A DNA stretch of 64,000 bases from the NCBI GenBank assembly GCA_028564925.1, contig CM053033.1, positions 88,326,257-88,390,256 of the forward strand. Reading direction: 5' to 3'. How positions within the stretch are numbered: position 1 is the stretch's first letter; the number at the start of each line of letters is the position of its first letter. The notes beneath the pieces are model-generated. The model was given only the letters and a program-made list of their open reading frames with translations. It was not told the origin of the DNA and made no database searches. Made by a program: the position numbers and the translations under genes. The DNA comes from Lithobates sylvaticus. Its lineage: Eukaryota; Chordata; Amphibia; Anura; Ranidae. Below, in pieces: positions 24,826 to 35,934 of the stretch.

Positions 24826-26372
24826 ACATCTCCTAATACACAGACATCAGGGCACTGATGTCTATGCTTCTCCTGATACACAGATATTAGGACACTGATA
24901 TCTATGCTTCTCCTAAAGTGTCACTAAAACCCCATCTGTGTAAAACACTGTCTAAAACACTATCAATAAATGCTGTATTACATGCTGTCCATACTCACTC
25001 ACTATAAGCTTCGTTTTATGTATTCTCCAAGTCCCCAATTCAGCTAGAGACTTTTCAGAGCAGTGTTGGCATCTCTGCACATGCTCAGTTTTCAGTAAAT
25101 TTCTATGTTAAACATTTTCTCCCTATTACATCTGAGCAGCCCATGTGGCTATAGAGTCACACACGTGGGTGTATACAGAGTGGTAAATGACAGTCCACTC
25201 TCTCCCTCCTCTTCCATGCCCACTAACCAGCTAATCACAATGGGGGCAGGATATTACATGTAAATTAGTAGAGGTTTCACCTCCCTCTTATTCTAAGACA
25301 CAAACTGGAGGGGCGTGACGTGACACAGCCTTTGACTGGCAGAAATCTGCCCACACCATGTTATTGCCAAAAAATAATAAATATTTGATTTCAAATATAT
25401 ATTTGTATGACAATTTAAAACAGTTTATTGATATTAAATATTTATTTTTACTCTGTATCTCAAAAGCAATTTTTATTTTTTTAACATATGACCAGCAGCA
25501 GAGGGCTAGACACTCCTCCTGCTTATATTTCCCTGCAGACAGGCTGGGAAAGATCTGTGTCATGTGACCGCTGTATATATTGATTAGGAAAAGGTACCTA
25601 ATGTAGATGTTTTTGTATTTTTTTTTTTTTAAATAATTACAGTGCCATCATCCATATACAGAAATAAAAGGGACAATGTAAACTAAACTGTATCACTTTA
25701 ATATGCAAACATCAGGAAACAGATCTCTCTATTTCTCCTACTACACAGACATCAGGACACCCCTAATATGGACTCCCCCCTCCTAATACACAGGCAAGAC
25801 ATAAGGACCCTAATATCTATGCATCTTCTAATATGCAAACACCAAGATACAATGACATCTCCTCTCCTAATACACATACACCAGGATACACTGACCTCTC
25901 CTCTCCTAATACACAGACATCAGGATACACTGACCTCTCCTCTCCTAATACACAGACATCAGGATACACTGACTTCTCCTTTCCTAATACACATACATCA
26001 GGATACACTGACCTCTCCTCTCCTAATACACATACATCAGGATACACTGACCTCTCCTCTCCTAATACACAGACATCAGGATACACTGACCTCTCCTCTC
26101 CTAATACACAGACATCAGGATACACTGACCTCTCCTCTCCTAATACACAGACATCAGGATACACTGACCTCTCCTCTCCTAATACACAGACATCAGGATA
26201 CATTGCCCTTCTCAACTCCTAATACACAGACATCAGGATACACTGACCTCTCCTCCTAATACACAGACATCGGGATACACTGACCTCTCCTCCTAATACA
26301 CAGACATCAGGATACACTGACCTCTCCTCTCCTAATACACAGACATGAAGTCCCCTCCTCTTAATATGCAGA
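24826..26372. repeat. 39-bp minisatellite, split by a MITE
   Basis: The unit ACACAGACATCAGGATACAC followed by TGACCTCTCCTCTCCTAAT is 39 bp. About a dozen well-kept units lie at 25856-26345. Older degenerate units lie at 24826-24913 and 25732-25855. The block 24914-25705 between them is a separate insertion. Because 39 is a multiple of three, long spurious open frames appear on both strands. Confidence 0.85.
24914..25705. mobile_element. MITE-like insert in the 39-bp minisatellite
   Basis: It begins TAAAGTGTCACTAAAACC and ends TAAACTGTATCACTTTA, imperfect inverted ends. The interior includes AT-rich sequence (25360-25490) and GCAGAGGGCTAGACACTCCT. On both sides lie units of the CAGACATCAGG minisatellite, so it inserted after that array existed. 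Confidence 0.6.
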
Positions 26373-26470
26373 CCTGAAAACACAGTAATATATCCCACTA
26401 TATTAGATTTAGATTTAAACTAATATATAGAACTGGTGTTCCTAGTAATCACGTTACTATTCCCTATATA

Positions 26471-27603
26471 CAGAGGCGTAGCTTGTGGGCCCCGATGTAA
26501 AAGTTGACCTGCCCCCCCCCCCCCACTACTTCCAATGTGCGTGCAGATAAATCCACCGCACGCAAAGATACTCAAAGTTTCTTAAGAGTTTTGAGTTCCC
26601 AGAGTTCCTCTTTACATCAGAGGACAGGGATTACCACTGGAGAATCAGAGGACAGGGCCCCTGGCAGGTCCCTTGGCAGAGCTCCTTTCCTTCCACTACA
26701 CAGGGCTGAAATCACATTCCTTTACACACAGTCTGTCAGTCTTTACAGGGTTTATCTGGCTTTTATGTTGCCCTTCTGATCTGTGAAATTCTCTGGTCGG
26801 AACAGCAGTGTAGTTGCAGTAGGCAGACACCCTGTGCAGATCATGGCTAACTGGCTGTGTTGTAATGGAATGTGATTTCAGTATCAGTATAGAGAGCTGT
26901 AATGGGAAAGGAGCTCAGCAGCCGGGCATAGCATGCAGGGTGAAGGGGGTGGTCAGGGGGCTTTGGGGGGGGGGGGGGCAACTTAGATCTGGGAGGGCAA
27001 AGCCATGTGACACAATATTGAGCCTGCAGCCTTTCTGGGGCCCCCAGAGGAGGTGTTAAGGGATTTGTTTTAGCAATTTCTGAATGTTTCTCTGTCAGTG
27101 TTGGGTGAAGGTCACCTCCCGGAGGTGTGTGTCTTTTCCACAGTTGTCAGGGAAGTAGGGTAAGTAGACATCCCCGGGTGGGGGGGGGGGGGGTACAGAG
27201 AATCCCAGCTGGTGACTAGGAGACACTGAGCAGTGTCATACCTCACCAGTGACATCGGTCCCATTGTGGCTACAGGACGGCACTCTCCTCCTCCTCTTGC
27301 CTCGCTGAGCTCGGTTACCATTCCATGTTGACAGCACAAACATTTCCCCATTCTGGGCTGTTCTCACCTCGTGCTCCTCTCCATTCAGGAAATGTCTCAC
27401 AGCTTCTCCCCAGCCAATGGGAATAGAGGGGTGTGGACTGTGGAAGGCAAAGTAGAAGCCCAGTACTGGAGCGTGGCTGTGGGGCCCAAGGGCAGATCGG
27501 AGCTGGATTTTGTGGAGGATATTATAATATGACAGGGAGGCCCCCTGGAGCTAGGAGCGGGGTTGCGATTGTGACCCCTGCAACCCTTTATGCTACGCCC
27601 ATG
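26471..27603. mobile_element. hAT-type nonautonomous element, 1.1 kb
   Basis: Ends CAGAGGCGTAGC and GCTACGCCCATG are flanked by a perfect 8-bp duplication CCTATATA (26463-26470 and 27604-27611), the hAT signature. Inside are C and G runs and two GGGGCCC-rich tracts but no transposase frame. Another end of this type (AGCTACGCCCC) appears at 46708. Confidence 0.8.
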
Positions 27604-27767
27604 CCTATATAGATATTTATATTGTGATAGGAAAACATTTTGTATACAGAGTCAGATTGAAAAAAAGGACTCTGTAAAGAGGACCAGACTTCTACTTCTT
27701 GCCTGTCTAGGACAACTGTCTTTTGCTGATTTCCCTCCTCCCCCAGTTGACTAGCTAGTCATATATA

Positions 27768-28034
27768 GGGCTTGATTTACTAAAGGCAAATCCAAGGAAG
27801 TGGCACTTTTCATGGGAATTTCTCCCAGAGCTTAGTGAATGAGGGACACTCTGCTGACTTCCATCATCCAATCATGTGTAGGCAAAAGTGCTGTTTTCTT
27901 TTTTCCTTGCGTGTGATTGGGTAGTCTTTGCAAAGTGAAATTTCAAAACATTCACTAAGTGTGGAAAATTACAATGAAAACTGCAACTTCCCCTGCAAAG
28001 TGAACAGCCTGTTTGCCTTTAGTAAATTAACCCC
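27768..28034. mobile_element. MITE with TTTACTAAAGGCAAA ends
   Basis: GGGCTTGATTTACTAAAGG faces CCTTTAGTAAATTAACCCC, flanked by ATA on both sides (27765-27767 and 28035-28037). Body words TCCATCATCCAATCA and GTGATTGGGTA are shared with 17603-18318. Noncoding. Confidence 0.75.
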
Positions 28035-29030
28035 ATAGTGTCAAAATAACAAAATCAAAGGTCAAAGCTACACAAGACTAGCTGGGGCCAGGGGTAGAGA
28101 GGTTGAAGAGTAAGGAAATCTATCACCCAATTCTGCTTGCAGTTTGGTTCTGTGTGATTGACCCAAAGTCAGAAAATTTTAAGTACACAGCACACTTTTG
28201 ATAAACTCAGGATCCTGCATTCACTATATCTTGTCTGCCACAGTACACAGAACATGTAAATGCAATTATTTTAGTAAATATAAACTGCTAAATACCTTTT
28301 CTCATCAGCAGTATATATCAGTCTTGTGACTTCTATCAGTGTCAGGCCGAGCACTGGTTGAAGTTTGTAGGAGGAGTTTTCATTCTACTCTTACTGTCCT
28401 ATGAGACTGCATGACCCCTGACTCTCTGTCTGGACAGTGCTGATTGGCCCTGTGCCGATCACATGCACCCTTACAAAAATATAAAAAACACTCTCTAGCA
28501 ATACACACCAAAACTGAGCATGTGCAGAGTGCCCTCAAGGCTCTGTACTATCAGGAGAAGGATTGGGGACTGTGGAAGAAGGGGAGGATCAGAGAAGATA
28601 AGATCAAACAGCCTTTTTACACAATGCGGAGGATTAACCCCTTAGGTTCCACAGTGAGTATAACACGCATGCTTTATAAGGATGGTCCCGTTGTTCAAGT
28701 CGAATGTAAGTTCGATTTAAACATTGGTTGTTCATCAGTTTGTAGAACAAACAAACATGTGGGGCGCTCGCGGGACATTCGCGCCAACGAGTGAGTCATA
28801 GGGCACTGCGAGATTGCATTGAAGGCTGCTGGTTGGCGAAAGCATGCACCTGACCTGCATGCTTTGGCCAATCACAGCGCAATGTGCTGTGAGAGCTATG
28901 ATTGGCCAAAGGCAGGGTGCCTTTGGGCAATCATGGCTCAGGGGCTAAGTCCACGCCCCACACTATATAAGGCCGCTTAAATTGATATAGATTAGGCAGG
29001 TTAGCATGTAGTCAGTGTAGTGTATATGTA
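28035..29030. other. unclassified repeat-like sequence
   Basis: 28290-28680 contains GGACAGTGCTGATTGGCC and GAGCATGTGCAGAGTGCC, in a style common to frog interspersed repeats, but no ends were defined. 28690-28990 has TTCAAGTCGAATGTAAGTTC and GGACATTCGCGCC, resembling the GTTCGAGTCGAACATGAGT end of the fold-back at 42386. It may be part of a related, longer element. Confidence 0.35.
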
Positions 29031-29050
29031 TGTATATATATATATATATA

Positions 29051-30668
29051 CAGTGGTGTGAAAAAGTGTTTGCCCCCTTCCTCATTTCCTGTTCCTTTGC
29101 ATGTTTGTCACACTTAAGTGTTTCGGAACATCAAACCAATTTAAACAATAGTCAAGGACAACACAAGTAAACACAAAATGCAATTTGTAAATGAAGGTGT
29201 TTATTATTAAAGGTGAAAAAAAATCCAAACCATCATGGCCCTGTGTGAAAAAGTGATTGCCCCCCTTGTTAAAACATACTATAACTGTGGTTGTCCACAC
29301 CTGAGTTCAATTTCTCTAGCCACACCCAGGCCTGATTATTGCCACACCTGTTCACAATCAAGGCATCACTTAAATAGGAGCTGCTTGACACAGTAAGGTC
29401 CACCAGAAGATCCTTAAAAGCTACACATCATGCCGAGACCCAAAGAAATTCAGGAACAATTGAGAAAGAAAGTAATTGAGATCTATCAGTCTGGAAAAGG
29501 TTATAAAGCCATTTCCAAAGCTTTGGGAATCCAGCGAACCACAGTGAGAGCCATTATCCACAAATGGCAAAGACATGGAACAGTGGTGAACCTTCCCAGG
29601 AGTGGCCGGCCGCCCAAAATTACCCCAAGAGCGCAGCGACGACTCATCCAAGAGGTCACAAAAGACCCCACAACAACGTCCAAGGAACTGCAGGCCTCAC
29701 TTGCCTCAGTTAAGGTCAGCTTTCATGCCTCCACCATCAGGAAAAGACTGGGCAAAAATGGCCTGCATGGCAGAGTTCCAAGGAGAAAACCACTGCTGAG
29801 CAAAAAGAACATCAAAGCTCGTCTCAATTTCTCCACAACACATCTTGATGATCCCCAAGACTTTTGGGACAACATTCTGTGGACCGATGAGACAAAAGTG
29901 GAACTCTTTGGAAGGTGTGTGTCCAAGTATATCTGGCGTAGAAGGAACACTGCATTTCAGAAAAAGAACATTATACCAACAGTAAAATATGGTGGTGGTA
30001 GTGTGATGTCTGGGGCTGTTTTGCTGCTTCAGGACCTGGAAGACTTGCCGTGATAAAAGGAACTATGAATTCTGCTGTCTACCAAGAGATCCTGAAGGAG
30101 AATGTCCGACCATCTGTTCGTGTACTCAAGCTGAAACGAACTTGGGTTCTGCAGCAGGACAATGATCCTAAACACACCAGCAAGTCCACCACCGAATGGC
30201 TGAAGAAAAACAAAATGAAGACTTTGGAGTGGCCTAGCCAAAGTCCTGACCTGAATCCTATTGAGATGTCGTGGTATGACCTTAAAAAGGCCGTTCATGC
30301 TCGAAAACCCCTCTAATGTAACTGAATTAGGACAATTCTGCAAAGATGAGTGGGCCAAAATTCCTCCAGGACGCTGTAAAAGCCTCATTGCACGTTATCG
30401 CAAACGCTTGGTTGCAGTTGTTGCTGCTAAGGGTGGCCCAACCAGTTATTAGGTTTAGGGGGCAATCACTTTTTCACACAGGGCCATGATGGTTTGGATT
30501 TTTTTTCACCTTTAATAATAAACACCTTCATTTACAAATTGCATTTTGTGTTTACTTGTGTTGTCCTTGACTATTGTTTAAATTGGTTTGATGTTCCGAA
30601 ACACTTAAGTGTGACAAACATGCAAAGGAACAGGAAATGAGGAAGGGGGCAAACACTTTTTCACACCA

Positions 30669-30671
<3 letters not shown>
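29051..30671 (+). mobile_element. Tc1-type transposon with IR/DR arms
   Basis: Starts CAGTGGTGTGAAAAAGTG and ends CACTTTTTCACACCACTG, flanked by TA inside a TA microsatellite. The inverted arms are about 214 bp and look identical by eye. Each arm holds two 22-bp direct repeats (29056-29077 and 29243-29264; 30458-30479 and 30645-30666), the Sleeping Beauty-style IR/DR layout. Length 1621 bp is normal for the family. The transposase inside is disrupted. Confidence 0.95.
29430..30452 (+). pseudogene. Tc1/Sleeping Beauty-like transposase, frame-disrupted
   Basis: Begins MPRPKEIQEQLRKKVIEIYQ with a paired-like helix-turn-helix (about 1-50), a GRPP linker at about 59-62, and a second DNA-binding region. 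The DDE domain shows D153 in WTDET, the second Asp in QQDNDPKHTSK and the Glu in SPDLNPIE, a DD34E type. It ends GGPTSY at 30452. Two frame changes are visible: near 30008, where GGGSVM passes to the frame of GCFAASG, and near 30310, where one extra C interrupts ARKP. A full enzyme would be about 340 residues. As it stands it could not make one. Confidence 0.9.

Positions 30672-30712
<41 letters not shown>
30672..30712. repeat. (TA)n microsatellite
   Basis: The right half of the TA tract into which the Tc1 element inserted. The left half is at about 29027-29050. Confidence 0.9.
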
Positions 30713-30716
<4 letters not shown>

Positions 30717-32036
30717 GTGCAGGCAGTGTACAGTATATATTACAGTGCAGGCAGCGTACAGTATATATTACAGTCCAGGCAGTGTACAGTATATAATACA
30801 GTGCAGTCGGTGTACAGTATATAATATAGTGCAGTCAGTGTACAGTATATAATACAGTGCAGGCGGTGTACAGTATATAATACAATGAAGTCGTACACAG
30901 TATATAATACAGTGTGTACAGTATATATTACATTGCAGTCAGTGTACAGTATATAATACAGTGCACTCGGTGTACAGTATATAATACAGTGCAGGTGGTG
31001 TACAGTATATAATACATTGCAGTCAGTGTACAGTATATAATACATTGTACTCAGTGTACAGTATATAATAAACTTCAGGCGGTGTACAGTATATAATACA
31101 GTGCAGGCGGTGTACGCAGTATATAATAGTGTGTACAGTATATAATACATTGCAGTCAGTGTACAGTATATAATATAGTGCAGTCGGTGTACAGTATATA
31201 ATACAGTGCAGTTGGTGTACAGTATGTAATACACTTCAGGTGGTGTACAGTATATAATACAGTGCAGGCAGTGTACAGTATATAATGCAGTGCAGGTGGT
31301 GTACACAGTATATAATACAGTGTGTACAGTATATAATACAGTGCAGGCGGTGTACGCAGTATATAATAGTGTGTACAGTATATAATACATTGCAGTCAGT
31401 GTACAGTATATAATATAGTGCAGTCGGTGTACAGTATATAATACAGTGCAGTTGGTGTACAGTATGTAATACACTTCAGGTGGTGTACAGTATATAATAC
31501 AGTGCAGGCAGTGTACAGTATAAAACACAGTGCAGGTGGTGTACACAGTATATAATACAGTGTGTACAGTATATAATACATTGCAGTCAGTGTACAGTAT
31601 ATAATACAGTTCAGTTGGTGTACAGTATATAATACAGTGCAGTTGGTGTACAGTATATAATACACTTCAGGTGGTGTACAGTATATAATACAGTGCAGGT
31701 GGTGTTTGCAGTATATAATACAATGTGTACAGTAGATAATACATTGCAGTCAGTGTACAATATATAATACAGTGCAGTCGGTGTACAGTATATAATACAG
31801 TGCAGTTGGTGTACAGTATATAATACACTTCAGGCGGTGTACAGTATATAATACAGTGCAGTCAGTGTACAGTATATAATACAGTGTGTACAGTATATAA
31901 TACATTGCGTGTACAGTATATAATACAGTGCAGTGGGTGTACAGTATATAATACAGTGCAGGCGGTGTACAGTATATAGTGAAGTGCAGAGTATATACTA
32001 CAGTGCAGTGCAGAGTATAATACAGTGTAGTGCAGT
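30713..32036. repeat. 28-bp minisatellite (GTGTACAGTATATAATAC)
   Basis: More than forty units of ACAGTGCAGGCGGTGTACAG followed by TATATAAT run for 1.3 kb, with shorter variants (ACAGTGTGTACAGTATATA). A higher-order block of about 245 bp recurs (31105-31310 and 31345-31550 are nearly the same). The 268-residue minus-strand open frame is an artefact of the repeat. Confidence 0.9.
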
Positions 32037-32055
32037 GTGAAAAAAAATCCCCATC

Positions 32056-32256
32056 ATGTCCGGAAGGCCACCAAGGAGAGGCAGATGCTCACAGGCCACT
32101 AAAAGAGGGCAAGCAGTCTCTGGGTCTACAGTGAAAAGTGGTGGTCGCGGACAGGGTGCATCCTCTGCAGACAGGGCCCGCCTCTCCTTTTTTTCTGCTG
32201 CTGGCCGTGTTATTGAGCCACAACATGCAGAAAATTACCACCTAATTACCACCTAA
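32056..32256 (+). CDS. short basic ORF of unknown origin
   Basis: MSGRPPRRGRCSQATKRGQA followed by a Gly/Arg/Ser-rich stretch (SGGRGQGASSADRAR) and RVIEPQHAE, then it runs into repeat sequence and stops. It looks like the N terminus of a nucleic-acid-binding protein from a mobile element, cut off by the decamer array. I do not recognise the family. Confidence 0.3.
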   Translation: MSGRPPRRGRCSQATKRGQAVSGSTVKSGGRGQGASSADRARLSFFSAAGRVIEPQHAENYHLITT

Positions 32257-32822
32257 TCAGTGCTGCCTATCAGTGCCCATCAGTGCTGCCTATCAATGTC
32301 CATCAGTGCTGCCTATCAATGCCAATCAGTGCCACCTATCAGTGCTACCTATCAGTGTCCATCAGTGCTGCCTATCAATGCCAATCAGGGCCAATCAGTG
32401 CTGCCAATCAGTGCCAATCAATGCTGCCAATCAGTGCCAATCAGTGTTGCCTATCACTGCCCATCAGTGTTGCCTAACAATTCCAATCAGTGCCCCTCAG
32501 TGCTGCCTATCAGTGCCCATCAGTGCTGCCAATCAGTGCCGCCTATCAGTGTCAATCAGTGCCCATCAGTGCTGACAATCAGTGCCCATAAGTGCTGCCA
32601 ATCAGTGCCGCCTATCAGTGCCAATCAATGCTGCCAATCAGTGCTGCCAATCAGTGCCCCTCAGTGCTGCCTATCAGTGCCCATTAGTGCTGCCAATCAG
32701 TGTCAATCAGGGGCACCTATTAGTGCCCATCAGTGCTGTCAATCAGTGCCCATCGGTGCAGCCTATCTGTGCCGCCAATCAGTGCCCATCAGTGCTGCCA
32801 ATCAGTGTCCATCAGTGCACTG
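32255..32822. repeat. CAGTGCC-decamer minisatellite, array 1
   Basis: Units of about 10 bases alternate as ATCAGTGCTGCCT, ATCAGTGCCC and ATCAATGCC. The same unit builds arrays at 33232-33672, 40030-40322 and, inverted, at 40915-41262. Three of these lie inside TTAA-flanked elements. Array 1 precedes one. Confidence 0.85.
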
Positions 32823-32917
32823 AGTGCAGAGATGGGTAGATGAACTCTGCAGCCAGGCACATTGTCCATGCGGGGGGAGGGCAGCCTGGTGGGACACAAC
32901 AGAAATCTGTTGGATGT

Positions 32918-33959
32918 TTAACCTCCGGAGATCCGCGCTATAGCCGAATGATGGCTACAGCGCTGATCTACATTGCCGGTCTCCTATGACGTCGTCCCGT
33001 GCACGAGCGGCCTGCGCGCTCTGATATCAGAGAGTCTGCGAGACTCGCTGGATCACAGATCCGAGTAAGGGGTCGATCCCCTGTTGATATCAACAGAGCC
33101 GGTAATTGGCTATTTTTCCTCCTCGCGCTGACAACGCGAGGAGAAAAAAAAAAGCCGATCACCAGTGGCAGTGAGAGGGACATTAATCCCGATCACTGTT
33201 ATGTGCCCCGGCTCCACAGTGCCCACCTGTGGCCCCTACAAGTGCCGCCTACCAGTGCCCATCAGCTCCACCTGTCAGTGCCCACCAGCTCCACCTGTCA
33301 GTGCCATATGTCAGTGCCCACAGTGCCATCTGTCAGTGCCACCTGTCAGTGCCCACAATAAGTGCCTGAACAGTGCTGCACATCAGTGTCACCTACCAGT
33401 GCCCATCAATGTCACCTACCAGTGCCCATCAGTGCCACCTATCAGTGCCCATCAGTGCCATCTATCTGTGCCCATCAGTGCCATATATCAGTGCTATCTA
33501 TCAGTGCCCATCCGTGCCACCCATCAGTGCCACCCATCAGGGCCCATCAGTGCCATCTTATCTGTGCCCATCAGTACTGACTTATCTGTCCCCATCAGTG
33601 CCACCTTAACTGTGCCCACCAGTGCAGCCTATCAGTGCCCACCAGGGCCGCCTCATCAGTGCATATCAATGAAGCAAAAAAATTACCTGTTTGCAAAATT
33701 TTATAACAAACTATTAAACATGATTTTTTTTTTCTAAATTTTCCATATTATTTGTTTGTTTAGCAAAAAAATAAAAGCCCTAGCTGTGATTAAATACCAC
33801 CAAAAGAAAGCTCTATTTGTGGGAAAAAAATGATAAAAATGTAATTTGGGTACAGTGTTTTATGACCGCGCAATTGTCATTCAAAGTGCGTCAGCACCGA
33901 AAGCTGAAAATTGGTCTGAGCAGGAGGGGGGTTTAAGTGCCCAGTAAGCAAGTGGTTAA
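32918..33959. mobile_element. TTAA-flanked piggyBac-like element with decamer array, copy 4
   Basis: It ends AAGCAAGTGGTTAA at 33959, with the family block AAATACCACCAAAAGAAAGC and CAATTGTCATTCAAAGTG. The proposed left end is TTAACCTCCGGAGATCC at 32918. The CpG-rich half (32930-33160) holds short palindromes such as TGATATCAACAG and GATATCAGAGAG. The decamer array sits in the middle. Confidence 0.6.
33232..33672. repeat. CAGTGCC-decamer minisatellite, array 2
   Basis: About forty units of CCATCAGTGCCACCTATCAG type inside copy 4. Spurious Cys/Pro/Val-rich open frames result. Confidence 0.85.
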
Positions 33960-34293
33960 TAATGCCACATGCCAATCTTTAGTATAGTAGGTAATTACCA
34001 CTCCACTATTTACAATAAACTACTGGAGGTAAAATATAAAAAGTGTCAGTAAAAGGCTTGCCGCTAAGCACTGTTACGTGTTCCCACACCACAAAAAAAA
34101 AAGTGAAGCCCTAACTTACTAATCAATAACTTAACAATAATAGTGGAACCCTCTAATGTATAGAAATCTCAATAAACTTCAATATTACCACAATACCGGA
34201 ATCTGTGATACACAACTCTACATTTAATTCAAACTGAAAACAAGACATAACAAATGAAACTTAGCCAGGATGGTGGAAACCCCTCTCCAGATA
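33960..34293. other. no feature seen
   Basis: AT-rich sequence between two elements. Nothing recognised. Confidence 0.5.
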
Positions 34294-35141
34294 CCGTATA
34301 TACTCGAGTATAGGGCGACCAGAATATAAGCCGAGGCACCTAATTTTACCACAAACAACTGGGAAAACTTATTGACTCGAGTATAAGCCTAGGGTGAGAA
34401 ATGCGCAGCTACTGTAAGTGGAAAAGAGGGTCAACGATGCCTATTTGCAGCCTCACTGTGTCCATGCAGATGGACACAGTTGACCGATTTGGAGCCCTGT
34501 ATATCAGGGTCACTTAGTGCTAGGAACCCCATCTTTAGATATGTTGTAGTGCTAATTCCACTGGGTTGGAATACAACATTTGGGGTTCCTAGCACTAAGT
34601 GTCCCCGAGATATGGGGCCCCAAATTCGGGTCAGAAAATCTCAAGCACTTTTCTGCAGCAGAGAATGACATTTTCTGAACCGACTTTGGGGCCCTGTATC
34701 TCGGGGCCACTTAGTGCTAGGAACCCCATCTTTGGATATGTTGTAGTGCTAGTTCAACTGGGTTTGAATGCCAAATTTGGGGTTCCTAGCTCCAAGTGTC
34801 CCCTAGATATGGGGCCCCAAATTCGGGTCAGAAAATGTCAAGCACTTTTCTGCAGCAGAGAATGACATTTTCCGAACCGACTTTGGGGCCCCGTATCTCG
34901 GGGCCACTTAGTGCTGGGAACCCCAAATTTGGATATGTTATAGTGCTAGGTCCACTGGGTACGCACACCAAATTTGGGATCCCTAGACCCAAGTGGCCTC
35001 GAGATACGGGGCCCCAAAGTCGGGTCGGAAATTTTTTTTTTTGCTGCAGAAAAGTGCTTGACTCGAGTATAAGCCGAGGGGGGGCACTTTCAGCACAAAA
35101 AAATGTGCTGAAAAACTCGGCTTATACTCGAGTATATACGG
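34294..35141. mobile_element. TA-flanked element with CCGTATATACTCGAGTATA ends
   Basis: The left end CCGTATATACTCGAGTATA is mirrored at the right, with TA on both sides, as for mariner-like insertions. A second copy of GACTCGAGTATAAGCC lies inside each end. The centre is three 197-bp tandem units. No transposase. Confidence 0.7.
34478..35068. repeat. three 197-bp tandem units
   Basis: Each unit runs from ACCGATTTGGAGCCC/ACCGACTTTGGGGCC through CACTTAGTGCTAGGAACCCC to TTTTCTGCAGCAGAG. Units start near 34478, 34676 and 34873. The unit itself has mirrored halves (TAGGAACCCC versus GGGGTTCCTA). The third unit is the most diverged. Confidence 0.85.
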
Positions 35142-35326
35142 TAATTGCAATACAAATTAACTTCAAGTGCAACAACTTTTTAGTTGGGAGGTTCACACCA
35201 TTATAGCACTTTGGAATTTTTATTTTTTAGATTGTTACACTTAATTTTATATGTTTTAGTCATTATTATAATGTGAATTATTGTACTTAAAGTTAATTTT
35301 CCACCACCCCTGCTAATTCCATGTAT

Positions 35327-35896
35327 TTATGGACCTTGCTTTGTGCACTGGTGTGCAGTCATGTTGGAACAGGAAAGGGCCATCCCCAAACTGTTCCCAC
35401 AAAGTTGGGAGCGTGAAATTGTCCAAAATGTCTTGTCAGTTCCTTTCACTGGAACTAAGGGGCCAAGCCCAACCCCTGAAAAACAACCCACACCATAATC
35501 CCCCTCCACCAGATGATTTGGACCAGTGCACAAAACAAGGTCCATAAAGACATGGATGAGCGAGTTTGGGGTGGAGGAACCCTGATTGGCCTGCACAGAG
35601 TCCTGACCTCAACCCGATAAAGCAACTTTTGGGATGAATTAGAGTAGAGACTATGAGCCAGGCCTTTTCATCCAGCATCAGTGCCGACCTCACGAATGCG
35701 CTTCTGGAAGAATGGTCAAACATTCCCATAGACACACTTCTAAACCTTGTGAACAGCCTTCCAAGAAGCGTTGAAGCTCTTATAGCTGCAAAGGGTGGGC
35801 CAACTCAATATTGAACCCTACTGACTAAGACTGGGATCCCATTAAAGTTCATGTGCGTGTAAAGGCAGGTGTCTCAATACTTTTGACAATATAATG
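35327..35896. mobile_element. Tc1-like fold-back element, copy 2 (left-truncated)
   Basis: Starts within the arm at TTATGGACCTTGC and ends GACAATATAATG. The minus strand carries fragments of the Tc1 transposase C terminus. The centre junction (CCACCAGATGATTTGGACC) is the same as in the copies at 20617 and 48341. The right end runs into a TA microsatellite. Confidence 0.8.
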
Positions 35897-35900
35897 TGGG

Positions 35901-35932
<32 letters not shown>
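35897..35932. repeat. (TA)n microsatellite
   Basis: A TA tract directly adjoins the right end of fold-back copy 2. Confidence 0.85.

Positions 35933-35934
<2 letters not shown>

Noticed and set aside
25768-26259. Repeat proteins such as TLTSPLLIHRHQD on either strand
   Set aside because: The 39-bp unit is a multiple of three and is open in several frames at once, which points to a noncoding array.
25856-26345. CRISPR-like array
   Set aside because: The repeats are contiguous, without unique spacers, in vertebrate DNA.
30740-31665. Long Tyr/Cys-rich open frame on the minus strand
   Set aside because: It is produced by the 28-bp minisatellite. Three units make 84 bases, so frames stay open without coding.
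32260-32823. Cys/Gln/Ser/Val-rich repeat protein
   Set aside because: The decamer array is open in more than one frame, and the same array occurs elsewhere inverted.
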